Source: GCA-2683135 sp964507445
GTDB lineage: Bacteria > Planctomycetota > GCA-002687715
Assembly (NCBI GenBank): GCA_964507445.1
Contig: CAZDQF010000006.1
Coordinates: 151,003 to 215,002, forward strand
Direction of reading: 5' to 3'
Length of the DNA stretch: 64,000 nucleotides
Shown: positions 29,730-38,221 of the stretch, one piece after another
Layout of the letters: every line of letters starts with the position of its first letter
Position numbering within the stretch: position 1 is the first letter of the stretch
Position numbers and translations under genes: made by a program
The notes under the pieces: generated by a model
What the model saw: the letters and a program-made list of their open reading frames with translations, nothing else
Told to the model about the DNA's origin: nothing
Databases searched by the model: none

Positions 29730-31573
29730 TCCGCAACGTCGCCATCCTCCTTACGATCGCGGTGGTATCCGCCTGCTCCTCGGACGCCACTCCCCCGAAC
29801 GAGCATGACGGCAAGGCCGCCGTGCCTTCGGTCCCGGTCGTCGAGAAGGCGGGTATCGACCTCGCCGCCATCCGACGCATCCCGGTCCAGGACAACCTCC
29901 GCTATCAACCCCTGGAGACGTTCGCCCGGGTCATGGTCCGCCGCATCACCGGCAAGGACCGCTACAACAAGACGGACCCGGTCTTTCTCTTCCTGCACTG
30001 GCGGTTCTCACCGGAAGCGGCGGTCAACGGCCGCTTCATCAAGCTCCCGTCCAAGGCCACGGCCAACCGCTACGGCATCGAGACCCCAGCCCCCATGACC
30101 ACTCACACGTCCCTCGCCCTGCTGGCGCGGAGCGACACGTTCATGAACTCGGTGATGGAGGTGCGCCGAAAGAAGTTCGTCGAGCAAGCCCAGACAGAAC
30201 CTCAGGAGGACGAATTGTGGGGGTTCTGGGTTCGCGCAGCCACCCTGGCGAACGTCGCGGGCACCTCCGCCATGGACCCGGACAAGCCGGCGGCTCCCCT
30301 GGGCGGGATCCTGCCCGTCATCCCTCCGGTGGAAGACCCGGTGCCCGCGGAGGCCTACGTCTTCCTGTCTCCCGAGGAGTTGGAGAAGACCACGTGGGAC
30401 GCCGAACGGAAGGACGCCATCGCCGTCGCCCTCAACGGCGTCAAGGAGGCCTGGCACGCTGACGACGGAGAAGCCTTCACCGCCTCCAGCGACGAGTTCC
30501 TGGCAGCCATCATGGCCATGAACCCGGAGCGCGGCACCGGCTGGGTGGATCAGGAGATGATCGATCGGGAGGTGTTCCTCAACAAGCTGAACCCGTTCTC
30601 CCACCTGCGCTTCATCTACTTCACCGTGTTCATGCTGGCCCTGCTGGCGGTGCCGTTCAAGAGCAGGGTCCTCTGGGGCCTGGCCGTGATCGCCGCAATC
30701 GGCGCCGCCGGGTTCCACTGCTGGGCGCTTGCGGAGCGGACCACCATCTCCGGTCGGGCCATGATCGGAAACCTGTACGAGTCCGCCCTGTTCCTCGGCG
30801 CCGCGGCCATGATCCTCGCGGTCATCTTCGAGCTCGTCTGGCGCCGCAGCTGGCTCACCATCGCCGGCTCCTTCGTAGCCATGCTCATGATGTGGTGGGC
30901 CCAGAGCAACCCGGAGTTCTGGCGTCCGGAGATCAGTAAGCTGCAGCCGGTGCTCATCAACAACAGCCTCATCCACATCCACGTCCCGACCATCATGGCC
31001 AGCTACGCGGTGCTCGCCCTCGCCGTCGTCCTTGGGCATGTGTATCTGATCATGTGGTGGAAGAACGGCACCAGCACCGACACCCACCGGCTCAGCGAGT
31101 TGAAGCACATCGCCAACTTCATGTTCTGGACCATCCCCGTGGGCGTCATCCTGCTATTCGCGGGGATCGTCCTGGGCGGGGTGTGGGCAGATGCCTCCTG
31201 GGGCCGGTTCTGGGGCAACGATCCCAAGGAGGTGGCCTCCGCCGTCACCTTCGTGACCTTCGTCATCGTCATCCACGGCCGCTGGGCCGGCTGGCTCAAG
31301 GACATGGGCACCGCCCTGGGCACCCTGGTGGGCGGTCTGGCCCTGCTGTGGACCTACTGGGGCGCCAACTTCATCCAGAGCGGCCTGCACTCGTACGCCG
31401 GGTCCGCCGCGGACATACCCACGTGGCCCCTCTACTACGCCGGTATCGAGGTCCTCTTCTTCGGGATCAGCGGCGGCCTCTACCTGGCCCGCAAGGACAT
31501 CTACGCCAGCAACCCGGACATGGCCAAGAAGATGAACACCCCGCCGGACGGCCTCATGTCGGCGTCCAAGTGA
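29726..31573 (+). CDS. ccsA: Cytochrome c biogenesis protein CcsA with lipoprotein N-terminus
   Basis: CcsA transports and presents haem for attachment to c-type cytochromes together with ResB. The 615-residue protein starts with a lipoprotein signal whose lipobox ends in VVSAC (Cys17), followed by about 280 extracytoplasmic residues, then eight or so membrane segments. The haem-handling WWD motif is WADASWGRFWGNDPKE (about residues 489-504), and a conserved histidine lies in HSYAGSA. The ATG at 29726 overlaps the ResB stop (ATGA). A lipoprotein-type extension on CcsA is unusual outside planctomycetes and relatives, as far as I know. Confidence 0.88.
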   Translation: MIRNVAILLTIAVVSACSSDATPPNEHDGKAAVPSVPVVEKAGIDLAAIRRIPVQDNLRYQPLETFARVMVRRITGKDRYNKTDPVFLFLHWRFSPEAAVNGRFIKLPSKATANRYGIETPAPMTTHTSLALLARSDTFMNSVMEVRRKKFVEQAQTEPQEDELWGFWVRAATLANVAGTSAMDPDKPAAPLGGILPVIPPVEDPVPAEAYVFLSPEELEKTTWDAERKDAIAVALNGVKEAWHADDGEAFTASSDEFLAAIMAMNPERGTGWVDQEMIDREVFLNKLNPFSHLRFIYFTVFMLALLAVPFKSRVLWGLAVIAAIGAAGFHCWALAERTTISGRAMIGNLYESALFLGAAAMILAVIFELVWRRSWLTIAGSFVAMLMMWWAQSNPEFWRPEISKLQPVLINNSLIHIHVPTIMASYAVLALAVVLGHVYLIMWWKNGTSTDTHRLSELKHIANFMFWTIPVGVILLFAGIVLGGVWADASWGRFWGNDPKEVASAVTFVTFVIVIHGRWAGWLKDMGTALGTLVGGLALLWTYWGANFIQSGLHSYAGSAADIPTWPLYYAGIEVLFFGISGGLYLARKDIYASNPDMAKKMNTPPDGLMSASK

Positions 31574-31583
31574 GGACATCTCC

Positions 31584-32162
31584 ATGACAGACCCCATCGA
31601 GACGCCCACGGAAGCGCACGCTGCGCTGATCCGGCAGCAGTTGGAGCTGCTCGGGGAGGACCCGAACCGGGAAGGGCTGAAGAAGACCCCATCCCGGGTC
31701 GCCGAATCCCTGGAGTTCCTCACTTCCGGGCAGCGCGTGGACGTGGACGCCCTCATCAACGGTGCGGTCTTCGAGGAAGACTGCTCGGAGATGGTGCTGG
31801 TCCGGGACATCGAGGTGTACAGCATGTGCGAACACCACCTCCTGCCCTTCTTCGGCAAAGCGCACGTGGCCTACATCCCTAACGGCCGCATCATCGGTTT
31901 GTCCAAGATGCCCCGCATCGTTGACGCCTTCGCACGGCGCCTGCAGGTGCAGGAACGGCTGACCACCCAGGTGGCGGAGGCTCTGAACACCGCCCTCAAG
32001 CCTCGCGGCGTGGCCGTCGTCTTCGAAGCGCGGCACCTCTGCATGATGATGCGCGGCGTGGAGAAACAAAACTCCTCCGCCACCACGAGTTCCATGCTGG
32101 GCCTCTTCCGTGAGGACCCCAAGACCCGCATGGAGTTCCTCGAGCTGCTCCGTCACGCGTAA
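31584..32162 (+). CDS. folE: GTP cyclohydrolase I
   Basis: FolE makes 7,8-dihydroneopterin triphosphate from GTP, the first step of folate synthesis. The 192-residue protein has the zinc ligands in SMCEHHLLPFFGKAHVAYIP and RHLCMMMRGVEKQ, plus LSKMPRIVDAFARRLQVQERLT. It follows ccsA after ten bases, so it may be read from the same transcript. Confidence 0.97.
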   Translation: MTDPIETPTEAHAALIRQQLELLGEDPNREGLKKTPSRVAESLEFLTSGQRVDVDALINGAVFEEDCSEMVLVRDIEVYSMCEHHLLPFFGKAHVAYIPNGRIIGLSKMPRIVDAFARRLQVQERLTTQVAEALNTALKPRGVAVVFEARHLCMMMRGVEKQNSSATTSSMLGLFREDPKTRMEFLELLRHA

Positions 32163-32200
32163 CGACTCCCCGCGCCCACCATTGAATCCGAGCGCAGCGG

Positions 32201-32638
32201 GTGACTTCCCTGCCCCGATCAGGGTACGATGAGTACGTGGAGCACCTGAACACAACCTGTGACATCATCGACCTCGAGGAGGCACGGGGTCGTCTCGACG
32301 ACGTGCGCCCCATCGTCGAATCGATCATGGGGCTGGCCCGTGAGATCGCCGCCCTCCAGGAAGAGCTCAGGTCAACCCATCCGGAAGACGAACGGGTGGA
32401 GCTCCTCAACAACCGGGACCAGAAGGCTCAGTTGGCGTTCCGTGACCGCCTGGTGGAATTGAACGCCCTGGGCGGCGTCCTCAAGGACCCGGTCACGGGT
32501 CTCGTTGACTTCTACACCTGGATGAACGGCGACCTGGCGGTCCTGTGCTGGCGCCACGGGGAAGAGAGCATCGACTACTGGCACGGGATCAAGGAGGGGT
32601 TCCGCTGCCGCAAGCCCGTTCCGGGCTCCTCCAACTGA
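32201..32638 (+). CDS. DUF2203 family protein
   Basis: The 145-residue cytoplasmic protein has an N-terminal helical hairpin (DLEEARGRLDDVRPIVESI, EIAALQEELRS) and the C-terminal family signature DPVTGLVDFYTWMNGDLAVL followed by CWRHGEESIDYWHGIKEGFR. This is the DUF2203 pattern, of unknown function. The start is unsure: GTG at 32201 is the longest, but GTG 32237 is closer to the usual N-terminus. It ends four bases before nth. Confidence 0.82.
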   Translation: MTSLPRSGYDEYVEHLNTTCDIIDLEEARGRLDDVRPIVESIMGLAREIAALQEELRSTHPEDERVELLNNRDQKAQLAFRDRLVELNALGGVLKDPVTGLVDFYTWMNGDLAVLCWRHGEESIDYWHGIKEGFRCRKPVPGSSN

Positions 32639-32642
32639 TCCC

Positions 32643-33353
32643 ATGGCGCGGCGAGCCGCTACCCGCTCCAACCCGCGCACCAGGTCAGCCCGTCGCATCA
32701 CCAAGGCCCTCCGGGATCGCGCGGCCCGGATCCTCTACACCCTGGACGAGACCTACCCGGACAGCCGCTGCTCCCTGGAACACCGCAGCGCGTTCGAGCT
32801 CCTCATCGCCACCATGCTCTCAGCCCAGTGCACGGACGCTCGGGTCAACATCGTCACCCGCGACCTCTTTCGTCGCGCCAGATCCGCGAAGTCCATGGCG
32901 GGAGTCCCCCTGGACGAGCTAGAGGATTTGGTGAAGACCACCGGCTTCTTCCGCAACAAGGCCAAGAACGTCAAGGCGACCTCCGAGCTCCTTCGGGACC
33001 GACACCGGGGCAAGGTCCCGGGCACCATGGAGGAGCTGCTGGAGTTGCCCGGGGTCGCGCGCAAGACCGCCAACTGCGTGCTCGGCACCTGGTTCAAGAC
33101 ACCGGCGGGGGTGGTGGTGGACACCCACGTCACCCGCATCGCCGGCCTCCTCGGCCTCACCAAGGAGACGGACCCGGTCAAGATCGAACGAGACCTGGTG
33201 GCCCTCCTGCCTGAAGAGCACTGGGTCCGGTTCACCCACCAGATCATCGACCACGGGAGAGCCGTCTGCGTCGCCCGTCGGCCCCAGTGCGATCAGTGCG
33301 CCCTCTCAGGCGACTGTCCGGCCGCGGGCAAGACGAAGACCCGGTCGACCTGA
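32643..33353 (+). CDS. nth: Endonuclease III (DNA glycosylase/AP lyase)
   Basis: Nth removes oxidised pyrimidines in base excision repair. The 236-residue protein shows LIATMLSAQCTD, the helix-hairpin-helix LLELPGVARKTANCVLG with the catalytic lysine, VVVDTHVTRIAGLLGL with the catalytic Asp, and the [4Fe-4S] loop C-x6-C-x2-C-x5-C in CVARRPQCDQCALSGDC. The first 20 residues are a basic extension. Confidence 0.96.
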   Translation: MARRAATRSNPRTRSARRITKALRDRAARILYTLDETYPDSRCSLEHRSAFELLIATMLSAQCTDARVNIVTRDLFRRARSAKSMAGVPLDELEDLVKTTGFFRNKAKNVKATSELLRDRHRGKVPGTMEELLELPGVARKTANCVLGTWFKTPAGVVVDTHVTRIAGLLGLTKETDPVKIERDLVALLPEEHWVRFTHQIIDHGRAVCVARRPQCDQCALSGDCPAAGKTKTRST

Positions 33354-33453
33354 GCCGACGTTCTCCGCCGGCAGGCTTCCTGAACCAGCCGTTGAGCTGA
33401 CCGACGGGAAGCGCCACGGTATGAGACTCCGTCGCCCGGAGTCGGAGCACGCC

Positions 33454-33831
33454 ATGCGCCACCTGATGACCCTCCTGCTCGTCGCAGCCACCGCCTCCGC
33501 CCAGGGAGGCGACGTGCGCCTGCGAGGGGAACGACTCACGCGATTTCTCGACTCCCGTGGCAAGTCCGAATCCGGCCACTCCGTTCACTGGCGCATCCCC
33601 GCCCGCGCCCTGTCCAAGCCACACCGCTCCCGCAACGGCTACCACGTGTTCGTCCACAAGAAGATCGGACTGGTGGTGGGGGTTGGCACGAATGATCTGG
33701 CGGAAATCCGGCGTCGCGGAGGCATCGCGAGCGTGCGCGGGAGCGTCTTCAGGGTGCCGCCCTCCCGACGCATCAAGGGAGACCCGGAGTACGCCATCGC
33801 CGTGCGCGAGATCCGGCGGCGTCGCCAATAG
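33454..33831 (+). CDS. Small exported protein, unknown function
   Basis: The 125-residue product begins with a signal peptide (MRHLMTLLLVAATASAQG), which is why I start at 33454 instead of the frame start at 33421. The mature part is rich in Arg and contains VHWRIPARALSKPHRSRNGYH and a hydrophobic strand GLVVGVGTNDL. I recognise no family. A strong hairpin follows the stop by 27 bases. Confidence 0.6.
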   Translation: MRHLMTLLLVAATASAQGGDVRLRGERLTRFLDSRGKSESGHSVHWRIPARALSKPHRSRNGYHVFVHKKIGLVVGVGTNDLAEIRRRGGIASVRGSVFRVPPSRRIKGDPEYAIAVREIRRRRQ

Positions 33832-33857
33832 GATGCCCCCGAAGGGGAACAAGATAA

Positions 33858-33884
33858 GGGCGGAGGAGCATCGCTCCCCCGCCC
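33858..33884 (+). terminator. Strong GC hairpin after the small exported gene
   Basis: GGGCGGAGGAGC and GCTCCCCCGCCC form a 12-bp stem with one A-C mismatch around the loop ATC. There is no U tract after it, so it may act as a terminator with a different mechanism or as an mRNA 3'-end stabiliser. It would act on the plus-strand transcript folE-DUF2203-nth. Confidence 0.5.
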
Positions 33885-34222
33885 ATAGTGCCGTGACCTC
33901 CGGGGAGATCCGTGACCTCCGACAAGGAGGACTCGAGTCGTCAGGTTGATGGAGCGGACAGTAGCGATTGACGTCCCGAACGCATCAGCCCCGGAGGGTG
34001 CCTCTCTCTCGAGAGACAGTCGGACAAGAGCAGGCACCGTGCCAAGCGCTGCTGGTCGGCCGGATTTGGCGCCGAGAGAGCGGAGGGGCCGGTACGAACG
34101 GCGACTCGGGGTTTTCTCACCCGCCCTCGGGCGTTCCTGCGGATCCGGGGCTGTCCTCTGCAGAGGACAGGCTGGCCCACGGCGGTGTCCTCACCCGTGG
34201 TCAATCCGGGAGTCGGATTGGC
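33885..34222. other. Non-coding region with several dyads and a direct repeat
   Basis: This 338-base stretch lies between the exported protein and the phosphohexomutase and holds no convincing gene. It contains a 12-base direct repeat CCGTGACCTCCG at 33891 and 33910 (period 19), a stem GGTGCCT...AGGCACC (about 33997-34040) enclosing the palindrome TCTCTCGAGAGA (34005-34016), and a 20-base palindrome at 34151. Signatures of RNase P RNA, tmRNA and SRP RNA are absent on both strands. It could be a 3' region of the mutase transcript or a small structured RNA. Confidence 0.45.
34151..34170. repeat. Perfect 20-bp palindrome
   Basis: CTGTCCTCTGCAGAGGACAG is its own reverse complement. It lies 53 bases past the 3' end of the minus-strand phosphohexomutase gene, in otherwise non-coding DNA. 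As RNA it would give a 8-bp stem with a small loop; as DNA it looks like a dimeric regulator site. No U tract follows on either strand, so I do not call it a terminator. Confidence 0.6.
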
Positions 34223-35599
34223 TCAGAGGGACACGAGAGGGGCCGTGTCCGCCTCTGGATGATCCGCCAGACCCTCCAGAAGCAGGTCCCGGGCATGAAC
34301 CAGCCCGGCCTGATCCGTCGCCTCGAACCGCACCGTGAGGTTCGGGGTGGTGTTGCTGGCCCGCACCAGGAACCAGCCGGACGCCGTGCGGACCCGCGCC
34401 CCGTCCAAATCGCACACGTCATGGGTGCCCTTGAACCCACGGACCAGGGCCTCCACCACCTCGAACTTCACCTCGTCCGCACAGGGGACCTTGATCTCGG
34501 CCGTGGACACGAGATTGGGGAAGCCGCGGAAGAGCCCCGAAGCCGGTCTGCCCTGAGCTTCAAGCAGGCGCAGAAACTCCAGCGCACAGAACAGGGAATC
34601 ATCGATGGGCAGGTAGCCTCGATTGAAGACGATGTGCCCGGACAGCTCGCCGCCGATGATGCAATCGTCCCGCTTGATGTCGCGCTTCAGCAGAGAGTGC
34701 CCCGTCTCCCCCATGATGGGCACACCGCCGTGCTGGCGGACATCCTCGTCAACGAAGTCCGAGCACTTGACGTCGAAACGCACCTTCCCACCCGGGTGCC
34801 GAGCCAGGAGATCTCTGGCATAGAGGAGGAGCAACCAGTCCGCCGAGATCTTGCGCCCGGTCTCGTCCAGGACGCCGACCCGGTCGCCGTCGCCGTCGAA
34901 CCCGAACCCACAGGCACACCCCTCCTCCACCACCCGCCGACCCAGCTCCGCCATGTACTCCGGCACCTCCGGGTCCGGGATGTGGTTGGGGAAGTCCCCG
35001 TCCGGGTCGCAGTACAGGGGCACCACGTCCACGGACAAGCGTGACAACGCCTCCAGCACCACAGGCCCCATGACGCCGTTGCCGCAGTCCACCGCCACCC
35101 TGGTACCGGGCGCGAACGAGAACCGCTCGCAGATCTCGTCCAGGTAGCGCGAGAGGTACTCCACCTGCTGCACTCCACCGTCGCCGGAGACGTAGTCCTC
35201 CGCCTCCGCCTGCGTTCGCAGGGTGGCGACGTCATCGCCCCACAACGACGCGGTGCCGAGGCAGAGCTTGAGCCCGTTGTCCTGCTTGGGATTGTGGGAA
35301 CCGGTCACCATCACGCCGCCCCCCAGCCCCATGCGCCAGAGCGCGTGATAGAGCACCGGGGTCGGCACCTGCCCAACGTCCGTCACCGCCAGCCCGGAGG
35401 CCGCGAGCCCGCCGCACACCGCCGCCGCCAGACGGGGCGAGCTGTGCCGGACATCCCGGCCCACAGCGGCGGAATCCCCACCCGACCGCACGATCCGTGT
35501 CCCCAGGGCCCTGCCCACGTGGTACGCCACGTCCTCCGTCAGCTTGACGTCGGCCACACCTCGGATGTCGTAACGGCGAAAGATGGTGGGATCGAACAT
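34223..35599 (-). CDS. Phosphomannomutase/phosphoglucomutase family; possible phosphopentomutase
   Basis: The 458-residue protein is an alpha-D-phosphohexomutase of the ManB/AlgC type. It has FRRYDIRG at the start, AVGRDVRHSS, the phosphoserine loop GGVMVTGSHNPKQDNGLK, the Mg loop GFDGDGDRVGVLD, the sugar loop GGELSGHIVFN and the phosphate-binding loop RASNTTPNLTVRFEA. Family members usually interconvert hexose 1- and 6-phosphates. Because it is divergent from and next to a nucleoside transporter/phosphorylase set, and no DeoB-type phosphopentomutase is present, it may convert (deoxy)ribose-1-phosphate to the 5-phosphate; this is inference. The nupC start is 60 bases away on the other strand, so the two may share a control region. 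Confidence 0.9.
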   Translation of the reverse strand: MFDPTIFRRYDIRGVADVKLTEDVAYHVGRALGTRIVRSGGDSAAVGRDVRHSSPRLAAAVCGGLAASGLAVTDVGQVPTPVLYHALWRMGLGGGVMVTGSHNPKQDNGLKLCLGTASLWGDDVATLRTQAEAEDYVSGDGGVQQVEYLSRYLDEICERFSFAPGTRVAVDCGNGVMGPVVLEALSRLSVDVVPLYCDPDGDFPNHIPDPEVPEYMAELGRRVVEEGCACGFGFDGDGDRVGVLDETGRKISADWLLLLYARDLLARHPGGKVRFDVKCSDFVDEDVRQHGGVPIMGETGHSLLKRDIKRDDCIIGGELSGHIVFNRGYLPIDDSLFCALEFLRLLEAQGRPASGLFRGFPNLVSTAEIKVPCADEVKFEVVEALVRGFKGTHDVCDLDGARVRTASGWFLVRASNTTPNLTVRFEATDQAGLVHARDLLLEGLADHPEADTAPLVSL

Positions 35600-35659
35600 G
35601 CCCCCAGTCTATCCGGAGGGGTTTGACCGTTCCTCCGAGCCGCCTGTAGGCTTCGTGGC

Positions 35660-36985
35660 ATGCCCATCCTCCGCGCCGTCCTCGGTCTGGCTTTCTTCCT
35701 CGCGGTAGCCTGGCTGCTGTCCAAGAACAAGCGCAGCATCAACTGGCGTGTCGTCTTCGTCGGGCTGCTGATGCAGGTCCTCCTGGCGCTCATCATCATC
35801 AAGACTGAGCCCGGGCGCACGGCCCTGCGAGGCATCTCGGACGGCGTCGCCGAGTTCCTCAGCTTCTCCAACGAGGGCGCGGAGTTCGTCTTCGGACCGC
35901 TGACTCAATTCCAGTTCACGTTCGACGAGGAGGGGAAGGCCAACGCCGTCGAGTACTACCCCCACTTCATGTACGACGGTGAAGGGCAGGAGCACTTGAC
36001 CAAGGACGAGCGCTCATCCAGCGACTGGAGCATCGTCTTCGCGTTCCGAGCTCTCCCCACCATCATCTTCTTCTCCGCCTTCATGGCGATCCTCTACCAC
36101 CTGGGGATCATCCAGACCCTGGTTCGGCTCATGGCCCGGTTCATGATGTGGGCCCTGCGCGTCTCCGGCGCCGAGTCCCTGGCCATGGCCGCCAACGTCT
36201 TCGTAGGTCAGACCGAAGCCCCCCTGGTCGTGAAGCCCTACATCAAGGGCATGACGCAATCCGAGCTCATGGCGCTCATGACCGGCGGCTTCGCCACCAT
36301 CGCCGGCTCCGTCCTGGCGGCCTACATCGGCTTCATCGGCCCCGCCTACGCCGGGCATCTGCTCGCGGCCAGCTTCATGTCCGCCCCGGCGGCCTTCATC
36401 ATGGCCAAGCTCATGATCCCCGAGACCCAGGCCTCCGAGACCCGAGGCGAGGTCAAGCTCGACGTGCCCAGGACCACCACCAACGTCGTGGACGCCGCGG
36501 CCACGGGCACCGCCGACGGGCTCAAGCTGGCCCTGAACGTGGGCGCCATGCTGATCGCGTTCATCGCCCTCATCGCGCTGGTGGACTGGCCTCTCCAGGG
36601 CCTGACGGACGGCGCGTGGAGCCTGCGCAGGATCTTCGGCGTCGTCTTCTCCCCTGTGGCGTGGCTCATGGGCGTCCCCTGGGACGACTGTGAAGTGTTC
36701 GGGTCCCTCCTCGGCACCAAGGTGGCGGTGAACGAATTCGTCGCCTTCAACGACCTGGGAACCACGGAGGCGTGCAAGGCCATGTCGGAGAAGGCGCGGA
36801 TCATGGCCGCCTACGCCCTGTGCGGCTTCGCCAACTTCGCATCCATCGGCATCCAGCTCGGCGGCATCGGCCCCATCGCCCCGGAGCGGCGCAAGGAGCT
36901 GGCTCAGCTCGCGCTCCGCGCCATGCTCGGCGGCGCCTTCGCCTCCTGGATGACCGCCACCATCGCCGGCGCCTTCATCTCATGA
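35660..36985 (+). CDS. nupC: Concentrative nucleoside transporter (NupC/CNT family)
   Basis: The 441-residue inner-membrane protein imports nucleosides with a cation gradient. Family motifs are clear: SLAMAANVFVGQTEAPLVVK with P/Y around the substrate site, MTQSELMALMTGGFATIAGS, NVGAMLIAFIALIALV, and the final FASIGIQLGGIGPIAPERRK. It is longer than E. coli NupC because of a loop of about 50 residues with FNFD-like acidic/aromatic sequence after the second membrane segment. Its stop overlaps the purine nucleoside phosphorylase ATG, which ties transport to phosphorolysis. Confidence 0.93.
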   Translation: MPILRAVLGLAFFLAVAWLLSKNKRSINWRVVFVGLLMQVLLALIIIKTEPGRTALRGISDGVAEFLSFSNEGAEFVFGPLTQFQFTFDEEGKANAVEYYPHFMYDGEGQEHLTKDERSSSDWSIVFAFRALPTIIFFSAFMAILYHLGIIQTLVRLMARFMMWALRVSGAESLAMAANVFVGQTEAPLVVKPYIKGMTQSELMALMTGGFATIAGSVLAAYIGFIGPAYAGHLLAASFMSAPAAFIMAKLMIPETQASETRGEVKLDVPRTTTNVVDAAATGTADGLKLALNVGAMLIAFIALIALVDWPLQGLTDGAWSLRRIFGVVFSPVAWLMGVPWDDCEVFGSLLGTKVAVNEFVAFNDLGTTEACKAMSEKARIMAAYALCGFANFASIGIQLGGIGPIAPERRKELAQLALRAMLGGAFASWMTATIAGAFIS

Positions 36986-37812
36986 GTGACCTGCGAGACG
37001 TGGTGAAGGGCGCCGTGCAGCAGATCACCGCCGCCGGTGCGGAGCGTCCTGCCGCCGCCCTGATCCTTGGCAGCGGCCTCGGCCACATCGCCCAGCGCAT
37101 ATCGGACGCCTCCTCCGTCCACGCATCCGAGATCCCGGGCTACCCATCGTCCACCGTGGAGGGACACGACGGCGAGTTCATCGTCGGACGCCTGGAGGGA
37201 CAACCGGTGGTCGCTCTTTCGGGACGCATCCATGGCTACGAGGGGCATGCCCCGGAGGTGCTGGGGTTGCCTGCGCGCATCCTCTGCGCCCTGGAGCCCC
37301 AGGCCCTGGTGGTGACCAACGCCGCCGGAGGCATCCGGGAGGACCTGCGACCGGGCGATCTGATGCTGCTCACGGACCACGTGAACATGACGGGACGCTC
37401 CCCCCTGTCCGGCCCCAACCATGACGACTGGGGGCCCCGGTTCCCCGACATGAGCGAGGTCTACCCCGCGGCCTGGCGGCAGCGGCTGACCGCAGTCGCC
37501 GAGGGAGTCCCGTTCAAGGAAGGGGTCTACGCGTGCATGCCCGGGCCGCAGTACGAGACCCCGGCCGAGATCCGCGCCCTCCGCGCCCTCGGAGTGGACG
37601 CCGTCGGCATGTCCACGGTGCCCGAGGCCACCATCGCCTCCCACATGGGCGTCCCGGTCCTCGGGATCTCGGTGATCTCCAACCTGGCCGCGGGGATGGG
37701 AGACACCGCCCTGGACCACGAAGAGGTGCTGGCCGCTTCCGGCACGGCGGGCAGGGAGCTGGGGGACGTCCTCCTCCGCCTGGTGGCGACCCTCGGCGAC
37801 GACCGGCGCTAA
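36982..37812 (+). CDS. punA: Purine nucleoside phosphorylase (trimeric class)
   Basis: The enzyme splits purine (deoxy)nucleosides with phosphate into base and (deoxy)ribose-1-phosphate. The 276-residue length and motifs LILGSGLGHIA, GRIHGYEGH, NAAGGI, MPGPQYETPAEIRALRALG, GMSTVPEATIASHMG and ISVISNLAAGM fit the mammalian-like trimeric class. The ATG overlaps the nupC stop (ATGA), and cdd follows after ten bases. Confidence 0.95.
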   Translation: MSDLRDVVKGAVQQITAAGAERPAAALILGSGLGHIAQRISDASSVHASEIPGYPSSTVEGHDGEFIVGRLEGQPVVALSGRIHGYEGHAPEVLGLPARILCALEPQALVVTNAAGGIREDLRPGDLMLLTDHVNMTGRSPLSGPNHDDWGPRFPDMSEVYPAAWRQRLTAVAEGVPFKEGVYACMPGPQYETPAEIRALRALGVDAVGMSTVPEATIASHMGVPVLGISVISNLAAGMGDTALDHEEVLAASGTAGRELGDVLLRLVATLGDDRR

Positions 37813-37822
37813 GATCCCCCCC

Positions 37823-38203
37823 ATGGACCCAGAGCAGCTGGTGCAACGAGCCCGGGAGGCGCGAGCCGACGCCTACGCCCCTTACTCACGTTACGCCGTG
37901 GGCGCCGCCCTTCTTACCAAGGACGGACGAGTGTTCACCGGTGTGAACGTCGAGAACTCCTCCTACGGTCTCACCATCTGCGCCGAACGGACCGCCGTGA
38001 CCACAGCCGTGACCGCGGGCGCCAGGGAGTTCGCCGCCATCGCCGTGGCGACGGATGACGGGGGCAGCTGCTGCGGCGCCTGTCGTCAGGTGCTGGGGGA
38101 GTTCGGCGACGACCTGATCATCTACCTCGCCCCCGCCTCCGGGCCCTATCGGACCACGTCCATCCAGGAGTTGTTGCCGGACATGTTCCGGTTCCCTGAG
38201 TGA
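37823..38203 (+). CDS. cdd: Cytidine deaminase
   Basis: Cdd converts (deoxy)cytidine to (deoxy)uridine, feeding the uridine phosphorylase encoded on the opposite strand. The 126-residue, homotetrameric-type protein has YAPYSRYAVGAAL, the zinc site TICAERTAV with catalytic Glu, and CCGACRQVLGEF. It is the last gene of the nupC-punA-cdd unit and converges on udp with 18 bases between stops. Confidence 0.95.
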   Translation: MDPEQLVQRAREARADAYAPYSRYAVGAALLTKDGRVFTGVNVENSSYGLTICAERTAVTTAVTAGAREFAAIAVATDDGGSCCGACRQVLGEFGDDLIIYLAPASGPYRTTSIQELLPDMFRFPE

Positions 38204-38221
38204 CGCGATCCGCGCCCTGAT

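Noticed and set aside
33885..34222. Possible RNase P RNA, tmRNA, SRP RNA or 6S RNA gene
   Set aside because: The conserved cores (for example GAGGAAAGTC of RNase P, a tRNA-like CCA end of tmRNA, the SRP tetraloop domain) are absent on both strands. 6S RNA cannot be fully excluded because its sequence is poorly conserved.
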